Positions 1 to 10,985 are shown, counted from the stretch's first letter. The stretch: DNA of 64,000 nt from Doryteuthis pealeii (GCA_023376005.1 CM042138.1:99386619-99450618); one strand, 5' to 3'. Made by a program: numbers and translations. The notes: generated by a model not told the origin, from the letters alone.

Positions 1-10
1 ACTAATACAG

Positions 11-960
11 AAGTGCGTGGTGTAATGGTTAGAGTCGTACGAAATTAGGTATCACCAAAATACGTCACGTGATCAGTTTAGGCTATACTGAAGGAAGAAA
101 CGTAAATATTTTGTAACCTTTTCTCGCAAAAAAGAAATAATGAACATAAAGAGTTGCTACAAAGAAAAAACAGTTAATTCAAAGATCAAATTATCCGATT
201 GGGGAAAAATTAATCACCATTATCTTGAAAAATAAGTAAAACCGTTTTTTTTTTGTTTTTTTTTTTTTTTTTTTACAACAGGGCAAATTTCTTTATTGAA
301 AATTTTTAGCAGTATTCTGTATTCATGGTTCTTTTACTAAAATGCTCTCGCCTTGAAACTTATAAAAATCTTCTGATATAATTATTTAGATTCTTATCTT
401 TATAGAAAGAAACTAAAAATCGTTTTTGGCGGTTCATTTTTTCATATTTCATAAAAAGAAAAATGGGGGGGGTAGACCTCGTAAAAACATATTTCCCCTA
501 ATATATTTTAGGAAAAAACTATTTCAGATATATTTTCATCAAAGGGTAAGCAATTCTGGAAATTTTTGTGAAAATCGGACCATTAATGTATTTTTCATAG
601 AATTTTTTTTAAAAGCCTCTAGTCATAAACTTTTTTTTTTTTTTTGGCTACGTTAAATTTCAGTTGATTTAACGGTGCGAAAATGTAAACATTGTTTTTC
701 GTTCATAATTTTCATTATTTCCGTAAGCTGAAAAAAAAAATTCTAAAAATCATCAGAAGTTTGTTTAATGGTTCTTCTTTCGAATGGACACAATATTTTC
801 AAGATATTAATCTTTATGCAAGTTTCATTGTGTTAAATATAGTGTGGGGGGGGGGTAAATTTCCCAGGGAAAAATTGGTGGTACATATAGGAAACGGACT
901 CGTCGACCCGAGTTCAAATGCTCGACGAAGCTGTTTGCATTTCACAATCTGGTATAAGGC
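11..960 (+). mobile_element. SINE-E copy split by a hAT-H insertion
   Basis: A tRNA-like head (GTGTAATGGTTAG at about 19-31) stops near base 45 and resumes at about 888 with GACTCGTCGACCCGAGTTC, a B-box-like stretch, and then CTGTTTGCATTTCACA. The two parts joined match the other SINE-E copies (for example minus strand 16406-16690). The gap is filled exactly by the hAT-H element. The 3' part runs into a TA microsatellite. Confidence 0.7.
46..887. mobile_element. hAT-H non-autonomous transposon, copy 1 (842 bp)
   Basis: The ends are imperfect terminal inverted repeats: TAGGTATCACCAA on the left and TATGTACCACCAA read inward from the right. Flanks TACGAAAT (38-45) and TAGGAAAC (888-895) match at 6 of 8 bases and act as an aged 8-bp target duplication. 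A second copy lies at 4183-4998 and aligns along its whole length (shared CACGTGATCAGTTTAGGC, the GGGG runs, GGTAAATTT). No transposase frame is visible inside, so it would need enzyme in trans. Assignment to hAT rests on the 8-bp duplication and TAG-type ends. Confidence 0.72.
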
Positions 961-965
961 TAGAA

Positions 966-966
<1 letters not shown>

Positions 967-1023
<57 letters not shown>
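967..1023. repeat. (TA)n microsatellite
   Basis: About 28 uninterrupted TA units at the 3' side of the split SINE-E. Confidence 0.95.
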
Positions 1024-1025
<2 letters not shown>

Positions 1026-1121
1026 GGGACTCCCGTCAGATCTGATTAACATAAACATTATTTTTAGGTGAGGAACCAAGCATGAACCGAAGGTCATGCG
1101 TGTCCATTGCAACAAAAAAAA

Positions 1122-1260
1122 AAATGCGTGGTCCCGTTGGCATTCCCCTTCAGGGGAGCCTCAGGTGCCAAGCAATAAATCCAACCCTTATCTCTTTTAG
1201 GTGGGAGAGCTGATGCTACCTGGAGGTGGGAAGCCCCACCCCTCTTAGAGACCACGCAAT
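1122..1260 (+). repeat. Repeat K copy
   Basis: It begins GCGTGGTCCCGTTGGCATTC and ends AGAGACCACGC, so the two ends form a short inverted repeat (GCGTGGTC / GACCACGC). The core TGGCATTCCCCTTCAGGG recurs near 9270, 16305, 42800 and, inverted or diverged, near 7750 and 61380. No coding capacity seen. Confidence 0.5.
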
Positions 1261-1314
1261 TTGTTTTACCTTACTTATACTTAAAAACCTTGCGGGGCGG
1301 GTAAGGATAGAAGT

Positions 1315-1392
1315 ATGCAGCTCTCGATGAGAATCGAACTCACTAGACATAATCTGGTAGCCTAGTTCAATAACCATTACACCATTGTGTCC
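1315..1392 (-). mobile_element. SINE-B head fragment
   Basis: On the minus strand it reads GTGTAATGGTTATTG, then GAGTTCGATTCTC, the A and B boxes of a tRNA-like promoter. Only the tRNA-like part is present. Confidence 0.6.
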
Positions 1393-1394
1393 TG

Positions 1395-1640
1395 GGTATT
1401 ATGATGTTAAACTGCATCAACTATCTCTTAATTACCATTACTCCCAGGTCCACCCTGACCCGGAGTTGTAGTACCAGTTAGGGTCCCATCTATGGATTAA
1501 ATAGAAAAAAAAACATTTTTTAAAAATTGAATTTAAAAAAAAAAATGGTGAATACCAATCAAGAATGAATGAAACAAAACTTCTTCAGCATAAAATAACC
1601 CAACAAGGGTTAACATGCCGTAAAACCCAATCAACCAACG
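1395..1640 (+). mobile_element. Repeat D copy with shared 3' tail
   Basis: It contains GACCCGGAGTTGTAGTACC and GGGTCCCATCTATGG, followed by A-rich sequence and AAATAACCCAACAAGGG and TTAACATGCCGTAAAACCC, the tail shared with SINE-C. Confidence 0.65.
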
Positions 1641-2175
1641 AACCATTACACCATGTAAGAGGTTCATCAGAAATCTAACACTAATGTTGATACGCATGCA
1701 TAGGCGAGATAAATATACATCAATCCACACACAAACACACTTTACAATGTCTGTGTGTATATTGTTTGTTTTATTGTCAGGCTTTTTCTTGTTTTCTTGC
1801 AAATGTTTTTTTTTAGGCACTGAAAGCAGCAGCCATTACATCAACAAGGTGTGAACAGTTCCGCTTATGGTTTACAGAAATGGGTAGGCATCATCCACCC
1901 TCGCAAAAAAGAAATGTTTTATAACTTTGGCCAATAATTCGCTGGCTCTCTTACTCATGAATCACTAAACACTAAAATAAAAAAATGAAAGAACTGATCT
2001 TCATTTTTCATCTATTTCATCATTTTCTTTCTTTTCTTTTTATCACCCCAGCAAGTTTTATATGAGAAACTCCGATTCACTTAGAAGGGTAATAAAGTGA
2101 AGAAAGATATTTTTACCAAAAATCCATGATATAAGAAACTAAATCGCCCAGCTCACCATTGATTGATTTTAACGG
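1641..2175. other. Unassigned AT-rich stretch
   Basis: No gene, RNA or recognised repeat seen. The small minus-strand frame around 1533-1820 has no recognisable domain. Confidence 0.4.
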
Positions 2176-2247
2176 TATGTCAACCCATCTAGGGTATTTC
2201 ATGCGTACAGGTTAGAGAATCACTTTCATTGTGCGCCCATATTTACA
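2176..2247 (+). repeat. Dispersed 70-bp repeat, copy 1
   Basis: GGTTAGAGAATC, CATTCATTGT-like and TATGTCAAC elements recur in the same order at about 6568-6630. Family unknown. Confidence 0.5.
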
Positions 2248-2444
2248 TTTCTGTGTAGTAGTTTCTTAAGAGTCTACACTTGTTGATGCACCCTTATATA
2301 TATCTTTAAATTCGTATTTCAATTATTTCTATTTCCTTCCAGGTATTGTACTCATTTTTAACATTGTTTTTCAATAAAAAATGACACTAATCGTAGTTAC
2401 TTATAAGAATAGGTAAATAGTAGAGCAGACTGGGTTCTTTAGCT

Positions 2445-2555
2445 TTGGTTAGGCAGTCTAGAAGGAAAATTCTGAATTCAAACCAGTTGTACACCGCTGA
2501 AAAACTGACCTTGTATCACATCTTGCCCGTGCCCGAGGGGATGGGTAATTACAAA
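2445..2555 (+). mobile_element. SINE-E 3' half
   Basis: It carries AATTCAAACC, then CTGACCTTGTATCACATC and GCCCGTGCCCGAGGGG with GGGTAATT, the typical SINE-E 3' end. The tRNA-like head is missing (5' truncation). Confidence 0.65.
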
Positions 2556-2627
2556 CTTATTAAAAAATTGGGGTGGGGTGAGAGTTTTTATTCTTTCTAA
2601 TTTTTGTTTTATTTCTTTTTTTTTTTT

Positions 2628-2975
2628 TTTAGCTTTTGAAGGGATCTCTTTAAAAATCTGAAACAATTTCCTAATTGTAGAAAAAAGTTGTTTTTTTTTT
2701 GTAGAAATCTTTGAATGAAATTTGAAGCAATTTCAAAAAAGGGAAAATATTGTTTTTTTCTTGTTTTTTGTTCGTTTTTTAGCTTTTATAGGAATCTCTG
2801 AAACAATTTCCCAGTTATAAAAAAAAAGATTTTTTTTTTTTAATTTGTATGCATCACTTTGAATGAAATTTGAAGCAATATCGTACTTTGTAGAAAAATA
2901 AAGGAGGTCGCTTTTGGTTTTTATTGTTGTTCTTATGTAGGAATCCCTTGAAACAGATTTGAGGCAATTCTAGTA
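2628..2975 (+). repeat. Imperfect tandem repeat, about 155-bp unit
   Basis: Blocks AGCTTTTGAAGGGATCTCT / AGCTTTTATAGGAATCTCT, GAAACAATTTCC and GAATGAAATTTGAAGCAAT occur twice in the same order, with a third partial block near 2937. Poly-T runs separate them. Confidence 0.6.
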
Positions 2976-4025
2976 GATAAAATTGCTTTACGTTACTTGG
3001 TCATAGTTGTTCTTCAATGAATAACAAGTTAATAAATTGTCTGTCTGAGTTGAAAACAAGAAAACTTAGCAAATAAATAAAACAGACATAAATCAAACGA
3101 AATTTCCCGTTAGTAGAAGACATTAACTTTTTTTAAATTTTTAAATGAAACCCAAATTAACATTTTCTCTGCCACCACATGTATTTACATTAGCCACTTC
3201 GAAAAAAAACAAAAACAACGTTAAAAGTCATCTAATTTTCATAAAAATACAATACAATATTTCTAATAGTGAAAGTGAAAGTGACAAAATACCAACAGAA
3301 AAAAAAATGAGATTGTTTATGTTTGTTTAATTTGCATTTCTCTGTTGAATATTCAAAAAGTTTGAATTAGAATCTTGACATTTATTTATATTCTTTCTTT
3401 CCCTTATTAATCGAATACGAAAACGCATAACATTCCAATGAACGAACCAACGAGTGGAATACGATAAATCCTTTTTAACCTAACCACTTATAAAAGTAAA
3501 ATGAAATATTTTCCTTGAAATTCCATTTTATTTTTTCCGCTGCTATCCGTATACGAGGAACAAGACATGCTGGACACTGCTGGAGAAACAAGGACGAACT
3601 TATAAGTGACGTTCTACTGTGAACACATACATATGGACACACCAGTGTAAGCAAAAACATACAACAATCAGCTCTGTGCTAATAATCTCCCTGTGGTGAT
3701 GACCGCTAGAGATAGTTGGATGAAGAACAAGACTCATAAGTTTATTGAAATGAGATTATATATATATCAACTTAAAAATCGTGTAGGAACATTGTTCAGA
3801 CATGAGAACACCGTTTTAAATCAACATTTGTACCCAACCCCATCGCAATTTTTCTCCTGTATAAACCCATCGACCAGATTGAATATATGGTCCTGTTGTG
3901 CCATTTTTTTCTATTTTTTTTTTCACGCGTGCCATTTTTACCGTTCAAATGAATGAAAGATGAAATGGGCACCACCTAGTAACCTCCATTGTTCTAAGAT
4001 ATGTCATGAAAGACCCAAAGACGAA
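2976..4025. other. Unassigned AT-rich stretch
   Basis: No recognisable gene, RNA or repeat beyond short poly-A/T runs. Confidence 0.4.
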
Positions 4026-4029
4026 AGAT

Positions 4030-5095
4030 TTGTCCTGGGGATGGCGTTAAACTGTTCAAATTCTGGAGTTCTGGGGAGTGTGGAGTACCCCGTTATCCCC
4101 ATTAATCCCAGGTCCACTTTGACCTGGAGTGGTGGTACCTGTTAAGGTTCCATCTATGGGTTAAATAGAACAAAACGAGTTTTAGGGTACCACCAAAATA
4201 CGTCACATGATCAGTTTAGGCCATATTGAAGGAAGAAACGTAAATATTTTAAACATTTTTTTTTAAATCTCGCAAAAAAGAATTAACGAACATAAAGAGT
4301 TGTTACAAATAAAAACAGTTAATTCAAAGATACAAATTATCCGATTGGGGAAAAATTACTAACCGTTATCTTGAAAAATAAGTAAAACAGTCTGTTTTTT
4401 ACAACACGGTCAATTTCTTTATCGATATTCTTTTAGCAGAATTCTGTATTCATGGTTCTTTTACTAAAAACTTTCGCATCGAAACTTATAAAAATCTGAT
4501 ATAATTATTTAGACTTATCTTTATAGAAAAAAAAGATAAAATTCTTTTTTGTCAGTTCATTTTTTCATATTTCATAAAATAAAATAGGGGGTGGGGGTAG
4601 ACCTCGTAAAGATATTTCTCCTAATATATTTTAGGAAAAAAACTATTTCAGACATATTTTCATCAAAAGGTAAGTAATTGTGGAAATGTTTGTGAAAATC
4701 GGACCATTAATTGATTTTTCATAGAATTTTTTAAAAAGCTTCTAGTCATAATTTGTTTTTGGCTACGTTAAATTTCAATTGATTTAACTGCGCAAAAATG
4801 TAAACATTGTTTTTCGTTCATAATTTTCATAAACTGAAATGGTTTTTTTTTAAATCATCGGGAATTTTTTTGTTTTTTAATGTTTCTTCTTTCGAATGGA
4901 CAAAACATTTTCAAGATAATATTAACTTTTATGCAAGTTCCATTGTGCTAAATACTGGGGGGGGGGGTAAATTTAACCGGGAAAATTGTTGGTATCTAAC
5001 GAGTTTAAAAAATGTGCTTACAAAATAAATAAATACCATCAAGAATGAATAAATCAAAACGTCTTCGTCATGGGATGATTTTTATTAGATGCATC
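4030..5095 (+). mobile_element. Repeat D copy interrupted by hAT-H
   Basis: The left part (to about 4182) has GACCTGGAGTGGTGGTACC and CATCTATGGGTTAAATAGAA. The right part (from 4999) continues with ACGAGTTTAAAAAATG and ATCAAGAATGAATAAATC, as in the copy at 1395-1640. The hAT-H insertion explains the break. Confidence 0.65.
4183..4998. mobile_element. hAT-H non-autonomous transposon, copy 2 (816 bp)
   Basis: The left end is TAGGGTACCACCAAAA and the right end read inward is TAGATACCAACAATTTT. The flanks are identical 8-bp direct repeats, ACGAGTTT at 4175-4182 and 4999-5006, which is the hAT signature. It aligns over its length with 46-887, has no transposase frame, and sits inside a repeat D copy, so it is younger than that copy. 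Confidence 0.82.
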
Positions 5096-5895
5096 ATTAT
5101 TTTCAATTTTAGATTTGTTACACGTTACTTATACAGTAGATGGGCACCACTAAGTAAACCCCATTATCTCGATAAATACTATGAAGGATTCAGCATGAAA
5201 CTCCAATAATCATAGGGATAATAAAATGTGTGTGAGAGAGAGAGAGAGATTGATGATAACTTTTAAAAAGTTTAATTTCCATAATTATGTTTTATGTGTA
5301 TCTCTTTTCTTTTTCATATTAATTTACATCTTCGTTGAAAGCGAACCAATTAAAATAAAATCAGACAGTAAATGTTAATGAATTTGAAAAGTATTTTAAT
5401 CCAGGCAGTACCGTGTAACCCCAGTGAAGAAAAACTGAAACGAGAGCCCAAATTCCTTAGAATTACAATTATTATTGGATATAACAATGCTCGAGTGATT
5501 ACCATTAAATTAAACTGATGCATTATGAATAAGTATTCATCATCAACCCAACCAGAATCCCAGAGAGATAATAATATATATTATTTAATGTACAGGAAAA
5601 TTGCATGAGATTTAGCAATACTTTTTATTTTTCATGGAATAACTCATACTCTAATAATCATATAGCTATGCATTGGATTACGTTTTTAATAAGAAATTTG
5701 GAATTTCCTGAGTTGCATATTTTATATTTCATTGCATGTAATGACATGTGAATTTAATAACAAGCAAGACATATTTAATAAAATGGACAGTAAGGAAGAG
5801 TGGGTGGATATAGTTCTTCATATTAGGAAGTTAGAATCAGCCATATTTTTATCTAACGTAATTTTTATAAATGTGTTACTTAACTTAGTTTGACA
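5096..5895. other. Unassigned AT-rich stretch
   Basis: Only a short (GA)n at about 5232-5249 stands out. Confidence 0.4.
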
Positions 5896-6098
5896 CAAGT
5901 AAAGTCGTCGGGGTGGCCTAAAGTCGGTATCAGCCAGACAGCGAGGGAGTCTGTCTCCTTTTCACTAGCGCTAGACCAAGGAGATTGTTTATGGCGTCTG
6001 AGGTGGAGCGCCACACCTACCATCAGCTCCTCACTTTACTGCAGATATATCTGTGCTACTCATGTCGTTCCTAGTCGGACGCTCTACCGACTGATACA
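5896..6098 (-). mobile_element. SINE-A body, minus strand, joined to a SINE-B head
   Basis: Minus strand: TACCGACTTTAGGCCACCCC and GACTTTACTT at the 3' end, CTAGCGCTAGTGAAAAGG in the body. At its 5' side the head is cut at about 6097 and abuts SINE-B sequence (6098-6165), giving a hybrid junction. Confidence 0.75.
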
Positions 6099-6165
6099 TA
6101 TAGGGCACCCAGTGAGGATTAAACTCACTATACAAAAAATCTATTAGGCTAGCATATTAACTATT
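6098..6165 (-). mobile_element. SINE-B fragment
   Basis: Minus strand GAGTTTAATCCTCACTGGG followed by TGCCC, the B-box part of SINE-B. The head toward 6165 is degenerate. Confidence 0.5.
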
Positions 6166-6331
6166 ATGAGAGAGTGTGAAAAAGTTCTTAGTCCAGCCAA
6201 GAAGACTTTTTTTTTAATTTTGAAGGGTTAAAGAATCTTAAACCATTGAGTTGAACTCTGATGAATATGTGTATTGACTGACTTTAACGTCATGGCAAAT
6301 CATACAGTAGTACAGCTACAGCTTGGAAGAA

Positions 6332-6480
6332 TTACAGTTTTGTCTTATTAGAAATATCAGATATCCATATCATCAATAATCTGTCAATAGCAGTCCATGC
6401 CTTTCCTATGTGTACATTGACATCAATTTCTGTAGGTGAGATATTGCTACCTAGGTAGGTGAACTGATCTCCGAATTTCT
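6332..6480 (-). pseudogene. LINE reverse transcriptase fragment
   Basis: The minus strand encodes a peptide with QFTYLGSNISPTEIDVNVHI, then GKAWTAIDRL and IWISDISNKTK. This string is the region after the RT fingers/palm in a LINE ORF2 type common in invertebrate genomes (known there as DQFTYLGS...IGKAWTAIDRL). Only about 50 residues remain, with no start and no flanking domains, so it is a dead 5'- and 3'-truncated relic. Its orientation matches the 3' LINE pieces at 15775, 37905 and 44812, which may come from the same family. The identification comes from memory of the family motif. Confidence 0.75.
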
Positions 6481-6567
6481 TCGACTGAAAAAAAAAATGT
6501 ACAAAATTACACACACACGAATACATATGAAAATTAAATATCTGACAGAAAAGAAGATTGAAACAGC

Positions 6568-6622
6568 ATGTCAACATATCTAGGATTATTTCGAGAGGTT
6601 AGAGAATCGCATTCATTGTACG

Positions 6623-6630
<8 letters not shown>
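6568..6630 (+). repeat. Dispersed 70-bp repeat, copy 2
   Basis: Same block order as 2176-2247 (GGTTAGAGAATCGCATTC). It runs into a TA microsatellite at 6628-6659. Confidence 0.5.
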
Positions 6631-6660
<30 letters not shown>

Positions 6661-6662
<2 letters not shown>

Positions 6663-6880
6663 GAGATGCTGATAGGGACGCAGAACGCGTACCTGACGCA
6701 CACAAATCTAACAGGGCGCAGCAAAATCGTTTTCATACGCCCCAATGTTTTTCTCCCCTAACCATTTAAAGCTAACTGTAAATACATTTCAATGGTTTCT
6801 TAGAAACGAATTACACAGGATAGGTTACAAGGTAGGACTTAGACGGCTTTAGTTGGGACCCATAAATTTTCCCGTGCCAA
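6661..6880. mobile_element. hAT-G MITE, copy 1
   Basis: It starts with the terminal repeat CAGAGATGCTGATAG directly after a TA tract and carries the shared interior CTTAGACGGCTTTAGTTG and TTCTTAGAAACGAATT. The right inverted end is eroded. Confidence 0.65.
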
Positions 6881-7168
6881 AATTACAGACAGACCATCGG
6901 TCATAATTTGCAGATAATAATCTGACATTTTTGTGGTTAGAAGAAAGAAAGATTAAAGAAATATGGGTGGCCGAAGTGTAAAAGTTGAAGACGTCATTTT
7001 GGGATTTAACTGTTCAGTAAAAAAAAATGGTTAAAATGACTGAAAATTAATCATCTGGATTGTGGATTGTAAATTTCAACGAGAGAGTGGAGCTATATTT
7101 GACAAGACAGTTTTTGAGTAAAACGAAAAACTCAACTTCACTTTAAGTCGATGGTTACAATAATAATT
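6881..7168. other. Unassigned stretch between MITE copies
   Basis: No gene or repeat recognised. Confidence 0.35.
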
Positions 7169-7398
7169 AAATAATGCTGATAGCTTTTTTTTTTAATTTG
7201 TGCATCCTGAGATGCACGTATTTGATTTGAATGAGTTTCTTAATAAATTATATCAATAAACAACTAAAGCTGTCTAAACCCTACCTTGTACCCTATACAG
7301 TGTCATTCATTTCCAAGAAAATATTGAAATATATTTACAGTTAACAGTAAATGGTGGGAAAAAAAACCCACTGGGACGCATACCTCTCAGCATCTTTG
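7169..7398. mobile_element. hAT-G MITE, copy 2 (230 bp)
   Basis: The left end AATGCTGATAGC and the right end (inward) CAAAGATGCTGAGAGG are inverted versions of the family terminus. The interior AACTAAAGCTGTCTAAACCC and CCTTGTACCC match the other copies. Target duplication not clear. Confidence 0.65.
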
Positions 7399-7724
7399 CA
7401 ATGATCATTTATAACAAAAAAGTGACCGGACCAACTCATCACACTTCATTCACGAAAGTCGACTTCTTTTTGTTTTTCTTTTCTAATTTGAGCTTACAAA
7501 ATTTTATACTACATAATTTGCTTACTTAAATTTAGATGAATTTGCGATATATTGAAAGCTAGAAACGTGAAATTTTCGGGAAAAGAAAATCCTTTAGGTC
7601 AGTTGACATTATAAAGTTTCATCGTCAAATCTGGAATTTTTCAGTTAAGTTTTCAATCAAACAAAAATAACATACGACATTTACCTGATTTAGGAGCTTC
7701 GGCTTCTGAATCAATAATGTAAAA

Positions 7725-7950
7725 TAACTCGCGTGGTCACAGGGGTCCGTCCCTTCCAGGCAGCACCTGCCCACTTATCTAAAATAGCCAGGACCAGGTT
7801 TATTGCTTGGTGCCAAAAATGGAATGCCGAAGGGATCACGCACTTTTTCCACCGGTCATTGTGATGAGCTTCGGTTTGTGCGTGTTCCCCACGTTAAAAA
7901 GTCAGTGTGTCAATTCAGACTGGTGGGAAGTCAGGAAAATGCTTATTACC
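7725..7950 (-). repeat. Repeat K-like copy
   Basis: Contains ATGGAATGCCGAAGGGATCA, GAGCTTCGGTTTGTGCG and CTTGGTGCCAA, which recur near 9230-9310 and 16260-16310. No protein meaning recognised. Confidence 0.45.
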
Positions 7951-9048
7951 CATCAATCCTTTGATGGAGAAATTTTTTTCGGGAATAAACAAGATTCATT
8001 CAGAAAAATAACAATTTTAACAGTTCGAGTCCAATTTCCTTACAATATATATATATATATATTTTTACAGTCAACCACTGATTCTTTTTGAAAAAATTGT
8101 CTATTGTAAGAAAAAGAGCATAGATGAATAATATTTTTACCAAAACTATTCTTGGTCCCTAATGCTCTCTGCATCGAAAAAATAGAGTCTAAAAACAAGT
8201 AAAAATTTCGGCTTCGGGTTACCCTTACCGTGCTTTTAACCTGGACTGTAATATTTTATATGCAAATGTACGTAAATGACAACATTATTTATTAACAATA
8301 GATAAACACAAATGAAAGGCGTATTCAGGCTTAAAGAGATTAATTTTAAACTTTAATTCCCATGATTTTTTTTTTTTTTTTTTTTTAGATTTTTGAAGTT
8401 ATTTATTTCTCTCTCTTCCTAGCAGAGTTAAATCCAAAAAATATAATCTTCACACAAACAAATCACGTAAGTATACGTGTCGTGTTCATTGGTAGAAACA
8501 AAAATGTCGTGTATGATTCTTACGTGAATGAAAGAAATGTAGGATTACTTCCAATAAATGACAAAAAAATAAAAAATAAATCGCGTGGTTTCGGGTTTTA
8601 TCAGTGTTGGATAGTGTTTTCCAATTTCCAATATAAGAAATTAAATCAGAACGAATATACCATTTTTATCTATTTAAAAAAAAAATATTTTTTATTACTT
8701 TTTTTTTCCTACTATTCAAAATCATAATTTCTTATTTCTTTGCTTCCTTCCTTCCTTCTTTGACTGACTTCAAAAAACAAATCAGAAAGAGAGCGAGAAA
8801 AAATTAAGACACAATTACATGACAAAAAAATCAAGAACTCTTCTGACAAAAAGATCAATCATTTCAGAGAGAGAAAAAATTGTGAAAATAAATAACGAAC
8901 TTTTTTTTTATTACAACTTAGTTGAATATCGTTGATGATCAAAAATCATTTAAAAAAAAAAAAAAATGAAAAAAGCGAAACGTTTTTTCACCTCTTCTTT
9001 TGTTACAAACTTATAACCGTTATCGTAGGTTGACGAGTTGAAATGGAA
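7951..9048. other. Unassigned AT-rich stretch
   Basis: Poly-T and poly-A runs only (for example 8369-8387), plus a short TA tract near 8046. Confidence 0.4.
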
Positions 9049-9049
9049 T

Positions 9050-9315
9050 ACTAAATTGAATATCCAGGAAAAGGATCACATTTGACTCCCAATAAAAGTA
9101 CCACTTCCCGCCAAACAATGGATGTTAAGCAGAGATGAACACTTACCATAAAGTAACAGCAGCAAGTATTTTCTTGACCTCCCACCAAGCTGGATTGACA
9201 CAAGAACTTTTCAACGTGGGGAGCTACGCACAAAACGAAGCTCATGCAGTGGCCAGTGCAAAAAATGCGTTATCCCTTCGGCATTCCCCTTTCAGGGTGC
9301 CTCAGGTACAAAGAA
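9050..9315 (+). repeat. Repeat K copy
   Basis: Contains GTGGGGAGCTACGCACAAA, GCCAGTGCAAAAAATGCG and TCGGCATTCCCCTTTCAGGG, matching 16200-16320. ATGTTAAGCAGAGATGAAC near 9121 faintly resembles a 5S rRNA box A. Confidence 0.5.
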
Positions 9316-9504
9316 ATACATTATATGATATAAATCATTTTTATTAATACAAGTAATTTGCTCGCAGTTGTACAATTTCAAGTATCCCTATCTAATACTA
9401 ATAGTTATGCGATTTCATCTATTTGCACAGTTATATGGTTTCTAATAATAATGCTTAGTAAATAGTTATAGCTTGAAGTAACTATTCTTAATACAAATGG
9501 TTTG

Positions 9505-9748
9505 GTTTGGTTTCTTTGTTTAATGGCATATCAACCTTTGTGGGTTATTTAATGCCAAAATTCATCTTTATAGAAAAACAGTAGTGGTACTATTTAACCC
9601 ATAGATGGTGGGGGTCAGGGAATTCATATCTTTCCCAAAGATATTAGTCTGAAAGTGAATCTAATAGCGGGACTGGAGTTTGAACTCGCTTTCTACGATG
9701 TCGCAGTCCAGCACATTAATCACTACGCCACAAGGACACCCCTATAAA
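9505..9748 (-). mobile_element. SINE-C, near full length
   Basis: Minus strand: head GTGGCGTAGTGATTAATGTG, B-box-like GAGTTCAAACTCC, body GGACTAATA-type and CTATGGGTTAAATAGTACC, tail TAATAACC-like then AGGTTGATATGCC and CAAA units. A tRNA-derived SINE with the 3' tail that repeat D also carries. Confidence 0.8.
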
Positions 9749-9804
9749 TAATTCACGGTTATATTGCATCAAGTATTCTTATCGAATATGAATATTTTTA
9801 AAAC

Positions 9805-9985
9805 AGATAGAATAGACTCATAGATGGAACCCTAACAGGTAGTGCCACTCCGGGTCATAGTGGAGTCTCGCCATCAGATAAAGTTTAGTGTCATACCCAG
9901 AACACCCCTTTTGGGGCAGAATCTTACCCTTCTGCAGGAGATATAGTCAACGTATTCTAAGCAGCACCGACAGAGCGGTTAGGAT
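9805..9985 (-). mobile_element. Repeat D, 5' part
   Basis: Minus strand GACCCGGAGTGGCACTACC and AGGGTTCCATCTATGAG, preceded by TTCTGCCCCAAAAGGGGTG and AGAATACGTTGAC. Matching blocks occur at 13400-13700 and 43840-44040. Confidence 0.65.
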
Positions 9986-10084
9986 ATTTTTAAAAAAAAA
10001 CGAATATTGATTAATTGTACAATTACTTTTACAGAGTGAATTTCATCGTTTATACATGTCGTTTTGTGCGATCAGGTAGATTTA

Positions 10085-10535
10085 CAAGTCTAAATTTCAG
10101 AGAGGATAGAACTCCGTTCGCCACAAGTATGACGTGACAGAAGGTCACAAGATCGAATTCGTTATTCAGTTGCAGAGATGTTGATAGATACGCGTCCTGC
10201 GTCCCTGACGCAGAAAAAACATATCCATGCGTCCCAGTGTTTTTTTTTTTTTTTTTTTTTTCCTGTTTTTTTCTTTTCCTGCAAACGAATTATACTGTAT
10301 GGGATACAAGGTAGGGGTTAGACGGCTTTAGTTGTTCATAGATAAAAAAAAAAACTGCAATTTATTAAGAAAGTTTAGTTGGGACCAATTAAATTTCCCG
10401 GTGACTCATTCAAATTCATGCGTCCCATGATGCACTAAATTAAAAAGCTATCAGCATCACTGCAGTAGTGATGCATCTGCAAGATTAGCTTGACTAACAA
10501 TTACACCACGATAGAGACGTTTTAACCAACCCGTT
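10085..10535 (-). mobile_element. SINE-F copy split by hAT-G
   Basis: The right part (10471-10530) reads on the minus strand GTGTAATTGTTAGTC and GCAGATGCATCAC; the left part (10085-10165) continues GAATAACGAATTCG. The hAT-G insertion lies between them. Confidence 0.6.
10173..10462. mobile_element. hAT-G MITE, copy 3 (290 bp), most complete
   Basis: Left end CAGAGATGTTGATAG and right end inward CAGTGATGCTGATAG match at 13 of 15 bases. CAGTAGTG at 10463-10470 is mirrored by TTCAGTTG at 10165-10172, readable as an 8-bp target duplication with a 2-base loss. The insertion interrupts SINE-F. Non-coding, with a poly-T run. Confidence 0.72.
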
Positions 10536-10985
10536 GGTCACGGCTACGATGTGATACAAAGTTACAAGTATGGAGCATCTAGTGAGGATCGAACTCGCTA
10601 TTCAATAGTAATGAATCTGCGAGACTAAATTGTTAACCATTACACCAAAATGGACGCCCCTTTTAGTCTGCCACGAGTAGGATGTGATACAAAGTCACAA
10701 GTATGGGGCATCCAGCGAGGACCGAACTCGCTATTCACTTTATTAGGTTCGTTGGCTGCACAAAAAAATTTACTCTCCAGGTAGGATTTGATACAAGATC
10801 ACAGGTATCCAGCGAGGATCGAACACGCTATTCACTAATAATGAATCTGCAACACTATCTAGCTAAACATTACACCACGATGGACGTTTTAACCAACCCA
10901 TTCACCATGGGTAGACGTGACACAAGGTCGAAAGTATATGGCATCCAGCTTGCTAACCCGATCGAACTCTAGTATGAATGGTCTG
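10535..10985 (-). mobile_element. Tandem SINE-F units
   Basis: Three to four head-to-tail minus-strand units. Each has TGATACAAAGT or TGACACAAGGT, AGTATGGGGCATCCAG, a B box GATCGAACTCG and TAATGAATCTGC. Spacing is about 150-190 bp and the last units lack parts. Confidence 0.65.

Noticed and set aside
9118..9145. 5S-like box A (ATGTTAAGCAGAGATG)
   Set aside because: Only about 16 bases resemble 5S, and the surrounding sequence belongs to repeat K.
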